Shown here: in pieces, positions 33,570 through 43,263 of the stretch | Layout of the letters: each line of letters starts with the position of its first letter | Numbering within the stretch: the stretch's first letter is position 1 | Assembly: GCF_008107685.1 (NCBI RefSeq) | Contig: NZ_VIRF01000058.1 | Coordinates: 186,001-250,000 of the forward strand | Length of the DNA stretch: 64,000 nucleotides | DNA from: Novosphingobium sp. BW1 | GTDB lineage: Bacteria > Pseudomonadota > Alphaproteobacteria > Sphingomonadales > Sphingomonadaceae | Reading direction: 5' to 3' | Notes under the pieces: generated by a model | Told to the model about the DNA's origin: nothing | Database searches by the model: none | What the model saw: the letters and a program-made list of their open reading frames with translations, nothing else | Translations under genes and position numbers: made by a program

Positions 33570-34605
33570 ACGGCCCCAGGCGCCCTTGCGCCTCGATTTC
33601 GACGACGATGCCTTGATTGCAAACTGGAAGGCTCTTGACCGGCTCTCCGGCGCTGCGCGGGCGGGCGCAGCCGTAAAGGCGAACGCGTACGGTACCGGCG
33701 CGCGCCATGCCGTACCGCTTCTGCTGGAAGCAGGGTGCCGCGATTTCTTCGTGGCGCACTGGGGCGAGGTGGCCGACGCGGTTCCGGCGGCCGATCCGGG
33801 CATGGTCTCGGTCCTGCATGGCCCCCTGACAGAAGCTGACGCGGCCTTTGCGCAGGCGTGCGGTGTGAAGCCGGTAATCAACTCCTTGGCCCAGGCGCGG
33901 CGCTGGCTTGCTGCGGGCGGCGGTCGCTGCGATCTCATGGTCGACACGGGCATGAACCGTCTCGGCGTTGCCATGGACGAATTGGGCGACCCCGCTCTGG
34001 CCCGGCTCGATGTCGATGTCCTCTTTTCCCACCTTGTCGCCTCGGAAGAGGAGACCCCGCTCAACGAAACGCAGCGCATGCGCTGGATGGAGGCACGAGG
34101 CGCCCTCACGTATCGCCGTGCCAGCCTTGCCAACAGCGCCGGGATCGGTCTTGGCGAAGCCTATCATGGCGACCTGACCCGGCCGGGGCTGGGGCTCTAT
34201 GGAGGCCTGCCGCGCGCGGAAATGGCACCGCATTTGCGCCAGGTTGTGCGCCCGCAGGTGGCCGTGCTGCAGGTGCGGGACCTCGAAGCCGGGCAGAGCG
34301 TGGGTTACAACGCGACCTTTGCTGCGCCGCGCGCCATGCGGGTGGGCACGCTGGCTCTGGGCTACGCCGATGGCTTCCTGCGCTGCTGGTCGGGCAAGGG
34401 CATGTTTCGGGATGGCGAAGGCGCTGCTTTGCCGGTCCTCGGGCGGGTCAGCATGGACCTGACCGTCGTTGATCTGGGCGCGGCACCCCATGTTCGTGAG
34501 GGCGACTGGCTGACGCTCGACTATTTCTTGCCTGAGGCGGCCGAAGCCTCCGGCCTGAGCCAATACGAATTGCTGACCTCGCTGGGCCGTCGCTTCGGAC
34601 GTTAA
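33559..34605 (+). CDS. alr: Alanine racemase
   Basis: A 348-residue PLP enzyme making D-alanine for peptidoglycan. The PLP lysine is K40 in AAVKANAYGTG, the PLP-binding region includes LVDTGMNRLGV, and the second catalytic residue is the Tyr of VGYNATF. GRVSMDLTVVDLG is a further family block. ATG 33559 was chosen over TTG 33550; either overlaps the MFS gene. The racemase is full length. Confidence 0.92.
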   Translation: MHPERPQAPLRLDFDDDALIANWKALDRLSGAARAGAAVKANAYGTGARHAVPLLLEAGCRDFFVAHWGEVADAVPAADPGMVSVLHGPLTEADAAFAQACGVKPVINSLAQARRWLAAGGGRCDLMVDTGMNRLGVAMDELGDPALARLDVDVLFSHLVASEEETPLNETQRMRWMEARGALTYRRASLANSAGIGLGEAYHGDLTRPGLGLYGGLPRAEMAPHLRQVVRPQVAVLQVRDLEAGQSVGYNATFAAPRAMRVGTLALGYADGFLRCWSGKGMFRDGEGAALPVLGRVSMDLTVVDLGAAPHVREGDWLTLDYFLPEAAEASGLSQYELLTSLGRRFGR

Positions 34606-34624
34606 AAGCGATTAATACCGTCTA

Positions 34625-34638
34625 TTGCTGCGCAGCAA
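34625..34638. promoter_or_regulatory. Palindrome upstream of phaR, possible PhaR operator
   Basis: A perfect 14-bp palindrome TTGCTGCGCAGCAA, followed by a TTGCAA at 34645-34650, lies 64 bp upstream of the phaR ATG. PhaR proteins bind TGC/GCA-rich palindromes of the form CTGC-N-GCAG and repress their own gene. Assignment is inference from form and place. Confidence 0.5.
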
Positions 34639-34701
34639 ATCCTGTTGCAACGCGACATATCCGGGTGTTACGGTTCATTCATAGATAACTGAGGATTGCG
34701 C

Positions 34702-35262
34702 ATGGCTGACAAGGCATCCAAGGACGACGGCACGGTCATCATCAAGAAGTACGCGAACCGGCGTCTCTACAACACCCGCTCATCGAGCTACATCACGCTC
34801 GACCATCTTGCGAAGATGACGCGCGAAGGCGTGGACTACAAAGTACTCGATGCGAAATCGGGCACTGACATCACCCACACCATTCTGACGCAGATCATCA
34901 TGGAAGAGGAATCGAACGGAGAGCAGATGCTTCCGGTCAACTTCCTGCGTGAGCTGATCGGAATGTACGGCAACTCGATGCAGTCGCTGATCCCGCACTA
35001 CCTGGAAGCCTCGATGGAAAACTTCCGGGCCAACCAGTCCAAGCTCGCCAAGACGTTCGAGGACAGCCTCGGCAACAACCCTCTGGCCAAACTTGCCGAG
35101 CAGAACATGGCCATGTTCCGGGCCGCATCGGCCGCCTTCATGCCCGGTGCCGAGAAGCCCGAAATGCCCGCTTCCAAATCGGAAGATGGGGACAAGGACC
35201 TCGCTGCGCTGCGAGATCAGATGGCCGAAATGCAGAAGAGGCTTGACGCGCTCGGCAAATAA
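34702..35262 (+). CDS. phaR: Polyhydroxyalkanoate synthesis repressor PhaR
   Basis: A 186-residue DNA-binding repressor that also binds PHB granules and controls phasin genes. The N-terminal PHB_acc_N domain reads IIKKYANRRLYNTRSSSYITL and TREGVDYKVLDAKSG; the second domain includes LPVNFLRELIGMYGNSMQSLIPHYLE; a C-terminal coiled coil ends the protein. The ATG at 34702 has TGAGGA upstream. No phaC or phasin gene is in the window, so its targets lie elsewhere. Confidence 0.93.
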   Translation: MADKASKDDGTVIIKKYANRRLYNTRSSSYITLDHLAKMTREGVDYKVLDAKSGTDITHTILTQIIMEEESNGEQMLPVNFLRELIGMYGNSMQSLIPHYLEASMENFRANQSKLAKTFEDSLGNNPLAKLAEQNMAMFRAASAAFMPGAEKPEMPASKSEDGDKDLAALRDQMAEMQKRLDALGK

Positions 35263-35281
35263 GTATCTGCGCATGGGCATG

Positions 35282-35310
35282 GTGCCGGTGATTCCGGCAC
35301 GCTGATTTTT
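35282..35310 (+). terminator. Rho-independent terminator after phaR
   Basis: Stem GTGCCGG / CCGGCAC (7 bp) with a 5-nt loop, followed closely by a T5 run at 35306-35310, 20 bp after the phaR stop. Confidence 0.75.
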
Positions 35311-35318
35311 CACCCAAG

Positions 35319-35339
35319 GGCGGCCGTTCGGCCGCCTTT
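35319..35339 (+). terminator. Second tandem hairpin before proS
   Basis: Stem GGCGGCC / GGCCGCC (7 bp) with a 4-nt GTTC loop and a short T3. It backs up the preceding terminator between phaR and proS. Confidence 0.6.
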
Positions 35340-35363
35340 AATGCAGATACAGAAAGATTGCCC

Positions 35364-36902
35364 GTGTCCGCTATCCGCCATGCCCTGAACACCAAGCGTG
35401 AAAAAGACTTCGCGCAGTGGTACCAGGAAGTGATCGCCGAGGCCGAACTGGCCGAAGAATCCGGTGTCCGTGGTTGCATGGTGATTAAACCCTGGGGCTA
35501 TGGCATCTGGGAGCGCATGCAGCGCCTGATGGACGACCGCATCAAGGATGCCGGCGTTGACAATTGCTATTTCCCGCTTTTCATTCCGCTGTCCTACTTC
35601 TCCAAGGAAGCGGAGCACGTGGATGGCTTCGCCAAGGAAATGGCGGTCGTGACCCACCACCGTCTGGTATCAGATGGGAAGGGCGGACTGGTTCCCGATC
35701 CCGAGGCCAAGCTCGAAGAGCCGCTGATCGTGCGTCCGACCTCGGAAACCGTGATCGGGCAGGCCATGGGGCGCTGGATCCAGTCCTGGCGCGACCTGCC
35801 GTTGATGACCAACCAGTGGGCCAACGTCGTTCGCTGGGAAATGCGCACCCGCATGTTCCTGCGGACCAGCGAGTTCCTTTGGCAGGAAGGGCACACCGCC
35901 CACGCCGACCGTGTCGGCGCGATGGAAGAGACGCTGCGCGCACTCGAGATGTACCGTGAGTTCGCCGAAGGCGTTCTTGCCATGCCTGTGATCGCTGGCG
36001 AGAAGCCCGAGAATGAGCGTTTCCCGGGCGCAGATGCGACTTATTCGATCGAGGCCATGATGCAGGACGGCAAGGCGCTCCAAGCGGGCACCTCGCATTA
36101 CCTGGGCACCGGTTTCGCCAAGGCGGCGGGCATCAGCTACCAGGATCGCGAAGGCCAGCAGCAGCTATGCCACACGACGTCGTGGGGCACCTCGACCCGC
36201 ATGGTCGGCGGCCTGATCATGACGCACGGTGATGATGATGGTCTGCGCGTGCCGCCCGCCGTCGCACCGCACCAGATCGTTATTCTGCCGATGCTGCGCG
36301 ACAAGCCGGAAGACGCCGCGCTGCTCGCCTACTGCGAGGATCTGCGCAAGGCTCTTGGTGCACGCCAGGCCATGGGTGAGAAGATCCGCGTCCTGCTCGA
36401 CAAGCGCCCGGGCAAGGCCGCGCTCAAGCGTTGGGGCTGGGTCAAGAAGGGCGTGCCGCTGATCCTGGAGATCGGCGGGCGCGATGCCGAGAACGGCCAG
36501 ATCACCGTGGTTCGCCGCGACAACCTCTGGAACGAGGCGGGCAAGGTCAATTTCAATGCCATGGCGCGCGAGGCTTTCCTGGGTGTCGCCGCGGGTGAAC
36601 TGGAAGACCTCCAGGCCTCGCTCTTCGCCGAAGCCAAGGCTAAGCGCGACGCGAATATTTCGCGCGTTTCGACCTTCGAGGAGCTCGAAGCCTTCTTCGC
36701 TCCGAGCAAGAAGTACCCGGGCTGGGCCGAAGTCCAGTGGTCGCGCCCCACCGGCGTACAGCTGGAAGAGATCGTGCTGCGCCTGAAGGCGCTCAAGCTT
36801 ACCATGCGTAACACGCCCATGGACGCAGAGCCCGTCAGCGGTGCGTGCATCTTTACCGGCGAGCCCGCCGCCGAACGCATTTACGTCGCGCGCTCGTACT
36901 GA
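35364..36902 (+). CDS. proS: Prolyl-tRNA synthetase
   Basis: A class II synthetase of 512 residues charging tRNA-Pro. It is the short type without the editing insertion: CMVIKPWGYGIWERMQ, LIVRPTSETVIGQAMGRWIQSW (shown in parts), NVVRWEMRTRMFLRTSEFLWQEGHTAH in part, and LCHTTSWGTSTRMVGG are class II blocks 1 to 3. GTG 35364 gives the usual family N-terminus SAIRHALN; TTG 35358 is a less likely alternative. Downstream DUF805 follows after 25 bp. Confidence 0.94.
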   Translation: MSAIRHALNTKREKDFAQWYQEVIAEAELAEESGVRGCMVIKPWGYGIWERMQRLMDDRIKDAGVDNCYFPLFIPLSYFSKEAEHVDGFAKEMAVVTHHRLVSDGKGGLVPDPEAKLEEPLIVRPTSETVIGQAMGRWIQSWRDLPLMTNQWANVVRWEMRTRMFLRTSEFLWQEGHTAHADRVGAMEETLRALEMYREFAEGVLAMPVIAGEKPENERFPGADATYSIEAMMQDGKALQAGTSHYLGTGFAKAAGISYQDREGQQQLCHTTSWGTSTRMVGGLIMTHGDDDGLRVPPAVAPHQIVILPMLRDKPEDAALLAYCEDLRKALGARQAMGEKIRVLLDKRPGKAALKRWGWVKKGVPLILEIGGRDAENGQITVVRRDNLWNEAGKVNFNAMAREAFLGVAAGELEDLQASLFAEAKAKRDANISRVSTFEELEAFFAPSKKYPGWAEVQWSRPTGVQLEEIVLRLKALKLTMRNTPMDAEPVSGACIFTGEPAAERIYVARSY

Positions 36903-36927
36903 AGCCTGCATAAACAGGACTAGAGCC

Positions 36928-37533
36928 ATGAACGTGATAGAGCCGATCCGGCATTGCCTTTCGAACCTCGTCACGTTCACCGGCCGGGATTCGCGTACGA
37001 CCTTCTGGATCTACACGGCGTTTCTCGTGGTGCTCTATTTCGCCGTATCTTGGATTTACGGCCTGATCGTGGGCGGTGCGATGGTGCTGGACGGGATCAA
37101 CGCCATTTCGTCCAACCCCGGCAGCACAAACGACGCCGCATTGGCCGACGCGATTAAGACCCGCATGGCATCTACGCTAGTTGGCACGATCTGGGTGAAC
37201 GCGATTGCGTCTCTTATAGCAACCGGATTGCTGGTGACCGCGTTCGTGCGCCGCCTGCACGATTCGGGCAAGCCGGGCTGGATTGCAGGCCTTGCCGTCG
37301 CTCTCAAGCTCGTCGGCATCGGGGGCGGTATTGCCAGCATCCCCTTTGTTACGGCGGCGTTCGAAAAGCTTGACTTTGCGCATCCGGAAACCATGCAGGC
37401 TGACCTTCAGAGCCTGAACAGTTCGCCAGCGGTGCTTATGGGCATGGTGTCCCTGCTGCTTGTCGTGGTCTTTGGCATCATGGGATCGAGCGACGGCCAT
37501 AACCGATACGGCCCGGAACCCGCCGACTACTGA
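36928..37533 (+). CDS. DUF805 membrane protein
   Basis: A 201-residue inner-membrane protein. The DUF805 hallmarks are GRDSRTTFWIYTAFLV, near the N-terminus, and VRRLHDSGKPGW in the middle. Four hydrophobic segments are visible, with a Gly-rich loop near 140. The end holds GSSDGHNRYGPEPA. Function unknown. ATG 36928 was chosen; upstream frame overlaps proS. Confidence 0.85.
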   Translation: MNVIEPIRHCLSNLVTFTGRDSRTTFWIYTAFLVVLYFAVSWIYGLIVGGAMVLDGINAISSNPGSTNDAALADAIKTRMASTLVGTIWVNAIASLIATGLLVTAFVRRLHDSGKPGWIAGLAVALKLVGIGGGIASIPFVTAAFEKLDFAHPETMQADLQSLNSSPAVLMGMVSLLLVVVFGIMGSSDGHNRYGPEPADY

Positions 37534-37594
37534 CCGGAGCAGGGACTGCGAGCAAGGCTTGCTTTCTGCGTTGGCGCACGGAACAGTGCGCGTC

Positions 37595-38926
37595 ATGAAC
37601 GCTCGAATTTTCCTACCCGCATTCGCGCTTGGCGCTGTCCTATCCCCAATGACCGCCCGCGCGGACCCGTCGTCGGAGGCCCGCCTGCGAGCCGATGTGG
37701 AGACCCTCGTTTCCTTCGGAACACGCCACACGCTGTCTTCGGCGAGCGATCCGGAGCGCGGGATCGGTGCCGCCCGGGCCTGGGCCGCACGTGAGTTCGC
37801 GAAGATAGGGTCTGCCTGCGGGAGCTGTCTCGACATCGTTCAGCCAGAACAGACTGTCACCGGGCGCCGGGTCCCCGAGCCCACGCGCATCGTCGATGTG
37901 GTCGCGATCCAACGAGGGACCGAGCGCCCCGATGAAGTCGTGATCGTGCAGGGGCACATCGACAGCCGGGTAAGCGATGTCATGGACGCAACCAGCGATG
38001 CTCCCGGCGCCAACGACGATGCCTCGGGCGTGGCGCTTGTCCTCGAAGCCGCGCGCGCGCTCTCGCAAAGGACGTTCCCGACAACGATCGTCTACGCTGC
38101 GCTCTCCGGCGAGGAGCAGGGGCTCCTGGGCGGGAAGGTCTTGGCCGACTACGCCAGGGCGCAAGGCTGGACCGTGAAGGCGGTCCTCAACAACGATATC
38201 GTTGGCGGCTCATGTGGCTCGGACGGCTATTGCGATGATGCCCATGTGCGGCTTTTCTCCGAGGGCCCCCGTGCCGATGCGACCGATGAGACACGCAGCG
38301 CCGCACGGCGTTTTGGCGGTGAGAATGACAGTCCGGGCCGCAATCTTTCGCGTTTCATTACCGGACTTGCACCGGATCTCGACGCCGCCTTCGACGTGCG
38401 CGAGATCTGGCGAGCGGACCGCATGGGGCGTGGCGGCGACCAGACGCCCTTCCTGGAGCTGGGTTATCCGGCTGTGCGCTTCACAGCTGCGGTGGAGAAC
38501 TACGATCACCAGCACCAGGACCTGCGCACCGAGGACGGCACCTTTTACGGGGACACGGCCGAGTACATGAATTTTCCCTATCTCGCCAAGGTCACCGATC
38601 TTAACATCGCAGTGCTCGGTGCTCTGGCGAATGCGCCGATGCCGCCCGCGCCCCGTGCCGATGCGGCGGTGAAGACCTGGACCGACGTGACCTGGGAGCC
38701 GGTCGCGGGCGCTGCGACCTATTCAGTCTGGAAGCGTGCGACCAACGCAGCGGACTGGGAGGTCGAGCCCGTAACCAAGGCCACCTCTGAGACCGCCGTG
38801 AAACTCGACGGCCTTCGCGGCGACGACTGGATCCTGGGCGTCAGCGCCAGTTCGGCCAGCGGTGCTCAAAGTCCGATAGCGGCTGCGGTGCCGGGCGGCG
38901 CCTTCCACCCGCTCCAGCAGGACTGA
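37595..38926 (+). CDS. M28 family zinc aminopeptidase, secreted
   Basis: A 443-residue protein with a signal peptide (cleavage near TARA, residue 22). The M28 metal site is clear: VIVQGHIDS (His and Asp), GANDDASGVA (bridging Asp), SGEEQGLLG (catalytic Glu), NNDIVGG (Asp) and the late His in ENYDHQHQD. A C-terminal beta domain (VTWEPVAGAATYSVWKR) resembles fibronectin-like folds. It should trim peptides in the periplasm or outside. The start ATG 37595 fits the signal peptide. Confidence 0.9.
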   Translation: MNARIFLPAFALGAVLSPMTARADPSSEARLRADVETLVSFGTRHTLSSASDPERGIGAARAWAAREFAKIGSACGSCLDIVQPEQTVTGRRVPEPTRIVDVVAIQRGTERPDEVVIVQGHIDSRVSDVMDATSDAPGANDDASGVALVLEAARALSQRTFPTTIVYAALSGEEQGLLGGKVLADYARAQGWTVKAVLNNDIVGGSCGSDGYCDDAHVRLFSEGPRADATDETRSAARRFGGENDSPGRNLSRFITGLAPDLDAAFDVREIWRADRMGRGGDQTPFLELGYPAVRFTAAVENYDHQHQDLRTEDGTFYGDTAEYMNFPYLAKVTDLNIAVLGALANAPMPPAPRADAAVKTWTDVTWEPVAGAATYSVWKRATNAADWEVEPVTKATSETAVKLDGLRGDDWILGVSASSASGAQSPIAAAVPGGAFHPLQQD

Positions 38927-38986
38927 CGCGGCCTCAAGGCGTCGCTGCCCATTGCATTCGGGCCCTGTGTGTCCCATGGCAAGGCT

Positions 38987-41257
38987 ATGGCATTCAAGAA
39001 ACGGCCCGAACCGGGGCTGCCGACGCGCAAGCAGATCCTAGAATTCATCCAGAACGCGGACGGCCCTGCCGGAAAGCGGGAGATTGCGCATGCGTTCGCG
39101 CTGAAAGGGCAGGAGAAGATCCAGCTCAAGGCGCTGCTGAAGGACATGGCCGAAGAAGGACTGATCGACGGCAAGCGCACCGCGTACCACCGCATGGGCG
39201 GATTACCTAAGGTAACCGTGCTGCGCGTGGTCGACATCGATGAGGGCGAGGCGATTGCGGTGCCCGATACCTGGCACCCCGAGGATGCGAGCCCTCCGCC
39301 GCGTATTCGCCTCGTCGAAGCGAAGGGCAAGCGCAACCCTATGGGCGCGCTCAAGAAAGGTGACCGCGTACTTTCCCGGACCGAAGAAACGGGATCTGGC
39401 TGGCGCGGCTATCCGATGAAAAAGCTCGCCCTGCGCTCCGAACAGATGCTGGGGGTGGTGGAGATCGACAAGTCAGGGCAGGGCTGGCTGCAGCCAGTGG
39501 ACAAGCGCATCCGCCAGTCCTCGAAGATCAGCGATCTGGGCGGCGCCGAAGCGGGCGAACTCGTGCTGGCCGAACCCATCGGCAAGTCGGTGCGTGCGGC
39601 GGTCAAGGTCACTGAGGTTCTTGGCGAACCGCTCGCGCCCAAGGCGTTCAGCCTGATCGCGATCCACAAGCACGGCATTCCCAACCATTTCGAGGAAGAG
39701 ACGTTGGGCGAAGCTGAGGTCGCTGCGATGTTGCCGCTCAGTCACGAGGACCGCGAGGACCTGCGCCACCTCCCCATCGTGGCGATCGACCCCTCGGACG
39801 CGCGCGACCACGACGACGCGATCTGGGCGCAGCCGCGCAAGGACGGGGGCTTCGACGCGCTCGTGGCGATTGCCGACGTCTCGTTTTACGTACGCCCGGG
39901 CGGCAGTATCGACAGAGAAGCGCGCAAGCGCGGGAACTCGGTCTACTTCCCCGACCGCGTCGTGCCCATGCTGCCTGAGATCCTGAGCGCCGACGTCTGT
40001 TCGCTGCGTTCGGGCGAGGATCGCGCGGCCATGGCCTGCCATATGACCATCAACGCGCAGGGCAAGGTGACCGACTGGCGCTTTACCCGCGCGATTGTTC
40101 GCATCGACGAAGTGATCGCTTATGAGGAAGCTCAGGCTCGCATCGATGAAGACCGCGACGGAGCCAACCTTCAGGGGCTGTGGGCCTGCTGGAAGGCGCT
40201 TGCCGCAGCCCGCAAGGCACGCGACCCACTCGAATTGGAACTGCCCGAACGACGCGTCCAGCTCGACTCGGAAGGGCGTATCACCGAGATTGCCACGCGC
40301 GAACGTCTCGATGCGCACCGCGTGGTCGAGGACTTCATGATCGCGGCAAACGTCGCGGCGGCCAAGGCGCTGGAAGCCAAAGTCGCGCCCGTCGTCTATC
40401 GTGTTCACGAAGCGCCGAGCCGTGAGAAGCTGGTAGCCCTGAAGGACTACCTGGCCACCTTCGATATGAAGCTGGCGATGGGGCAGGTCATCACGCCGGG
40501 CCTGTTCAACCGGATGCTCAAGGACATTGCCGACGAGGCCGAGAAGGCGCTTATCATGGAAGCGGTCCTGCGCAGTCAGACGCAGGCCTACTATGGGCCG
40601 CGCAACGCCGGGCACTTCGGTCTTGCGCTGGGATCCTACGCGCACTTCACTTCGCCAATCCGCCGTTATGCCGACCTTTTGGTCCACCGCGCGCTCGTGG
40701 ACGCCTATGGGCTGGAGCAGCCGGTTCCAAAAGGCGATATCCCGGCAACCAGTGGCCTGTCTGAGCGTGACCGCGAAGACCTGGGCCGTGTGACCGATGC
40801 CATCAGCAAGGCCGAGCGCCGCGCGATGGAAGCCGAGCGTGAAACCGTAGACCGCTATGTCGCGGCCTGGCTCGCCTCGCGCGTGGGCGAGGTATTCCAG
40901 ACCCGCATCACCGGGGTCCAGAAGTTCGGATTCTTCGCGACGATCATTTCGCTCGGCGGCGATGGGCTGGTCCCGGTCTCGACCCTGGGAGACGAGCGCT
41001 TCGATTACGACGAGAAGAAGCAGGTCCTTGAAGGCGAGCGGACCGGCACGACTTACGCCATCGGCCAGATCCTGCCGCTGCGCCTCGCCGAGGCGAACCC
41101 GCTGACCGGCGCGCTCAAGTTCGAGCTGGAAGAGGGCGGTGGCCGGATCGAACCGCGCGGAAAGCCCGCGCCGCTTAAGCACCGTGGCAAGCACCTTGTC
41201 GGAAAGCGCGGGCGTCCCGCCAATATCCGCCATCAAGGGCGCGGCAAGAAACGCTGA
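38987..41257 (+). CDS. rnr: Ribonuclease R
   Basis: A 756-residue 3'-5' exoribonuclease of the RNB family. The N-terminal winged helix (LPTRKQILEFIQ), cold-shock domains, and the RNB active site DPSDARDHDDAIW (four Asp) are present. AHFTSPIRRYADLLVHR is the family block, and an S1 domain ends in a basic tail rich in Arg and Lys. It degrades structured RNA and tmRNA-tagged messages. ATG 38987 (MAFKKRPEP) was preferred to GTG 38969. Confidence 0.95.
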   Translation: MAFKKRPEPGLPTRKQILEFIQNADGPAGKREIAHAFALKGQEKIQLKALLKDMAEEGLIDGKRTAYHRMGGLPKVTVLRVVDIDEGEAIAVPDTWHPEDASPPPRIRLVEAKGKRNPMGALKKGDRVLSRTEETGSGWRGYPMKKLALRSEQMLGVVEIDKSGQGWLQPVDKRIRQSSKISDLGGAEAGELVLAEPIGKSVRAAVKVTEVLGEPLAPKAFSLIAIHKHGIPNHFEEETLGEAEVAAMLPLSHEDREDLRHLPIVAIDPSDARDHDDAIWAQPRKDGGFDALVAIADVSFYVRPGGSIDREARKRGNSVYFPDRVVPMLPEILSADVCSLRSGEDRAAMACHMTINAQGKVTDWRFTRAIVRIDEVIAYEEAQARIDEDRDGANLQGLWACWKALAAARKARDPLELELPERRVQLDSEGRITEIATRERLDAHRVVEDFMIAANVAAAKALEAKVAPVVYRVHEAPSREKLVALKDYLATFDMKLAMGQVITPGLFNRMLKDIADEAEKALIMEAVLRSQTQAYYGPRNAGHFGLALGSYAHFTSPIRRYADLLVHRALVDAYGLEQPVPKGDIPATSGLSERDREDLGRVTDAISKAERRAMEAERETVDRYVAAWLASRVGEVFQTRITGVQKFGFFATIISLGGDGLVPVSTLGDERFDYDEKKQVLEGERTGTTYAIGQILPLRLAEANPLTGALKFELEEGGGRIEPRGKPAPLKHRGKHLVGKRGRPANIRHQGRGKKR

Positions 41258-41325
41258 CCCCAAGACGAACTGGCATCGCCCCGACGAAATCGGTCGGCGC
41301 GATGCCGCGGGTGACAGGCTGTGAC

Positions 41326-41787
41326 TTAGTTGTCAGCCAGGTGCTCGATGGCCTCGTCGTCGAGATTGCCCGGCACAACGAAAACCGGACAAGCCATGCG
41401 CGCAAGGCCCGAGCCGGTAAAGTGCGAGACGAGGGGCCCCGGGCCGCCCTCGCGCGCAGCGCCCAGCACCAACGCGGATACTTCGGGGTGGGCTTCAAGG
41501 TACTTGCGCACGACCTTGATGTCCTCACCGACCTCGACGGAAATTAGCGGCATCTTGGCACCTTGCGAGAGGAGGTTACCCGCTGCGGCTGTCACCAGAG
41601 TCTCGGCCCGTGCGCGTGCTTCCTCCTCGATTGTGGCCTGCACGCCGGCAAAGGCGTTGAACTCCTGAGGGGGTACGATTGCAAGAAGGTGAAGTGCACC
41701 TTCCGTTTTTGCAGCTCTGCGCGCGGCGTAATGCAGCGCTACCAGAGCCTCGTCGCTTTCGTCCACAATGACCAGATATACGCGCAT
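41326..41787 (-). CDS. Universal stress protein (UspA fold)
   Basis: A 153-residue single-domain USP. The start MRVYLVIVDESDEALVALHYA and the ATP-binding-like loop LVLGAAREGGPGPLVSHFTGSG (shown in parts: G-x-x-REGG and FTGSG) followed by CPVFVVPG match the UspA fold. Two closely spaced ATGs (41793 and 41787) exist; the second has the better ribosome site GAGAGG. Convergent with rnr and divergent from pdhC. Confidence 0.85.
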   Translation of the reverse strand: MRVYLVIVDESDEALVALHYAARRAAKTEGALHLLAIVPPQEFNAFAGVQATIEEEARARAETLVTAAAGNLLSQGAKMPLISVEVGEDIKVVRKYLEAHPEVSALVLGAAREGGPGPLVSHFTGSGLARMACPVFVVPGNLDDEAIEHLADN

Positions 41788-41951
41788 ATTCATCCTCTCG
41801 GCGTGCTTTATCAGGGGTATTGAGCCTGCGCGCAACCCATCCCATATGCGAAAAAAGCACCTGTTGGGAGCTTGTGCGCAAGCTGCAACTTGTTCAATGA
41901 AGGGGCAACCTGAAACGCCTCCCCACGGAATAAAGGGACAAAAAAGCTTCC

Positions 41952-43262
41952 ATGCCCATCGAGATCAAGATGCCCGCCCTTTCCCCCACGATGGAAGAGG
42001 GCAAGCTGGCCAAATGGCTGGTCAAGGAAGGCGACACCGTCAGCTCGGGCGACATCATGGCCGAGATCGAAACCGACAAGGCCACGATGGAATTCGAGGC
42101 GGTCGATGAAGGTGTGATCGGCAAGATCGCCGTGCCCGAGGGCACTGAAGGCGTGAAAGTCGGCACGGTCATCGCGCTGCTGGCCGAGGAGGGTGAGGAT
42201 GCCTCCGCACTGGCCGACGCCGACGTCTCCGCAGCCCCCGCTCCGGCTCCCGCTCCCGCTCCCGCAGCCAAGGACGAGGACGCTGCGGCCCCGGCTTCCA
42301 GCGCGCCGGCTCCATCGCCGAGCCCGGCTCCGGCCGCCGCCAAGTCCGACGACAGCCGCATCAAGGCCTCGCCGCTCGCGCGCCGCATTGCGGCCGACAA
42401 GGGCCTCGACCTCGCGACCATCAAGGGCTCGGGCCCGAACGGCCGCATCGTGAAGGCCGACGTCGAGAACGCCGAGCCCGGCAAGGCGGAGGCACCTGCC
42501 GCCGCTGCCGCTACGGCACCTGCTGCGGCACCGGCCGTCTCCAACGCGGCTTCGATCCTGGACGATCGCGTGCCGCACACCATCGAGACGCTCTCGGGCA
42601 TGCGCAAGACGATTGCTAAGCGCCTCACCCAGTCCAAGCAGGAAGCGCCCCACATCTACCTGTCGGTGGACGTGAAGCTCGACGCTCTGATGGACCTGCG
42701 CGCGCAGGTCAATGAGACGCTTTCCAGCCGTGGGCTCAAGGTCTCGGTCAACGACATGCTGGTCAAGGCGCTCGGCATGGCGCTGGTCGAGGTGCCCGAG
42801 TGCAACGTGTCCTTCGCGGGCACCGAGCTTATCAAGTACGAGCGGGCTGACATCTCGGTCGCGGTCTCGATCCCCAACGGCCTGATCACCCCGATTGTGC
42901 CGGACGCCAACAGCAAGTCGTTCTCGCAGATTGCGAAGATGACCAAGGACCTGGGCACCCGTGCCAAGGAAGGCAAGCTCAAGCCAGAGGAATATCAGGG
43001 CGGTACGGCTTCGATCTCGAACATGGGCATGATGGGCATCAAGTCCTTCTCGGCGGTGGTGAACCCGCCGCAGGGCATGATCATGGCGATTGGCGCCGGT
43101 CAGAAGCAGCCTTGGGTCATGGACGACGGCTCGCTTGGCGTCGCCACCGTTATGAGCGCGACCGGCAGCTTCGATCACCGCGCCATCGACGGAGCCGACG
43201 GCGCGCGCCTGATGGCCGCGTTTAAGGACTTCGTCGAGAATCCGCTTGGGATGATCGCCTGA
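41952..43262 (+). CDS. pdhC: Pyruvate dehydrogenase E2 (dihydrolipoyllysine acetyltransferase)
   Basis: A 436-residue E2. The lipoyl domain carries the lipoylated Lys43 in [13 protein letters not shown]. An Ala/Pro-rich linker, the E3-binding domain ([20 protein letters not shown]), a second linker and the catalytic domain follow, ending with [15 protein letters not shown]. It transfers acetyl from E1 to CoA. E1 (pdhA/pdhB) genes are not in the window. It is the first gene of pdhC-thioesterase-thioesterase-lpd, all in the same direction with 1-4 bp gaps. Confidence 0.94.
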   Translation: MPIEIKMPALSPTMEEGKLAKWLVKEGDTVSSGDIMAEIETDKATMEFEAVDEGVIGKIAVPEGTEGVKVGTVIALLAEEGEDASALADADVSAAPAPAPAPAPAAKDEDAAAPASSAPAPSPSPAPAAAKSDDSRIKASPLARRIAADKGLDLATIKGSGPNGRIVKADVENAEPGKAEAPAAAAATAPAAAPAVSNAASILDDRVPHTIETLSGMRKTIAKRLTQSKQEAPHIYLSVDVKLDALMDLRAQVNETLSSRGLKVSVNDMLVKALGMALVEVPECNVSFAGTELIKYERADISVAVSIPNGLITPIVPDANSKSFSQIAKMTKDLGTRAKEGKLKPEEYQGGTASISNMGMMGIKSFSAVVNPPQGMIMAIGAGQKQPWVMDDGSLGVATVMSATGSFDHRAIDGADGARLMAAFKDFVENPLGMIA

Positions 43263-43263
43263 G

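Noticed and set aside
39473..41263. 596-residue open frame antisense to rnr
   Set aside because: Shadow frame; no domain and the RNase R reading is certain.
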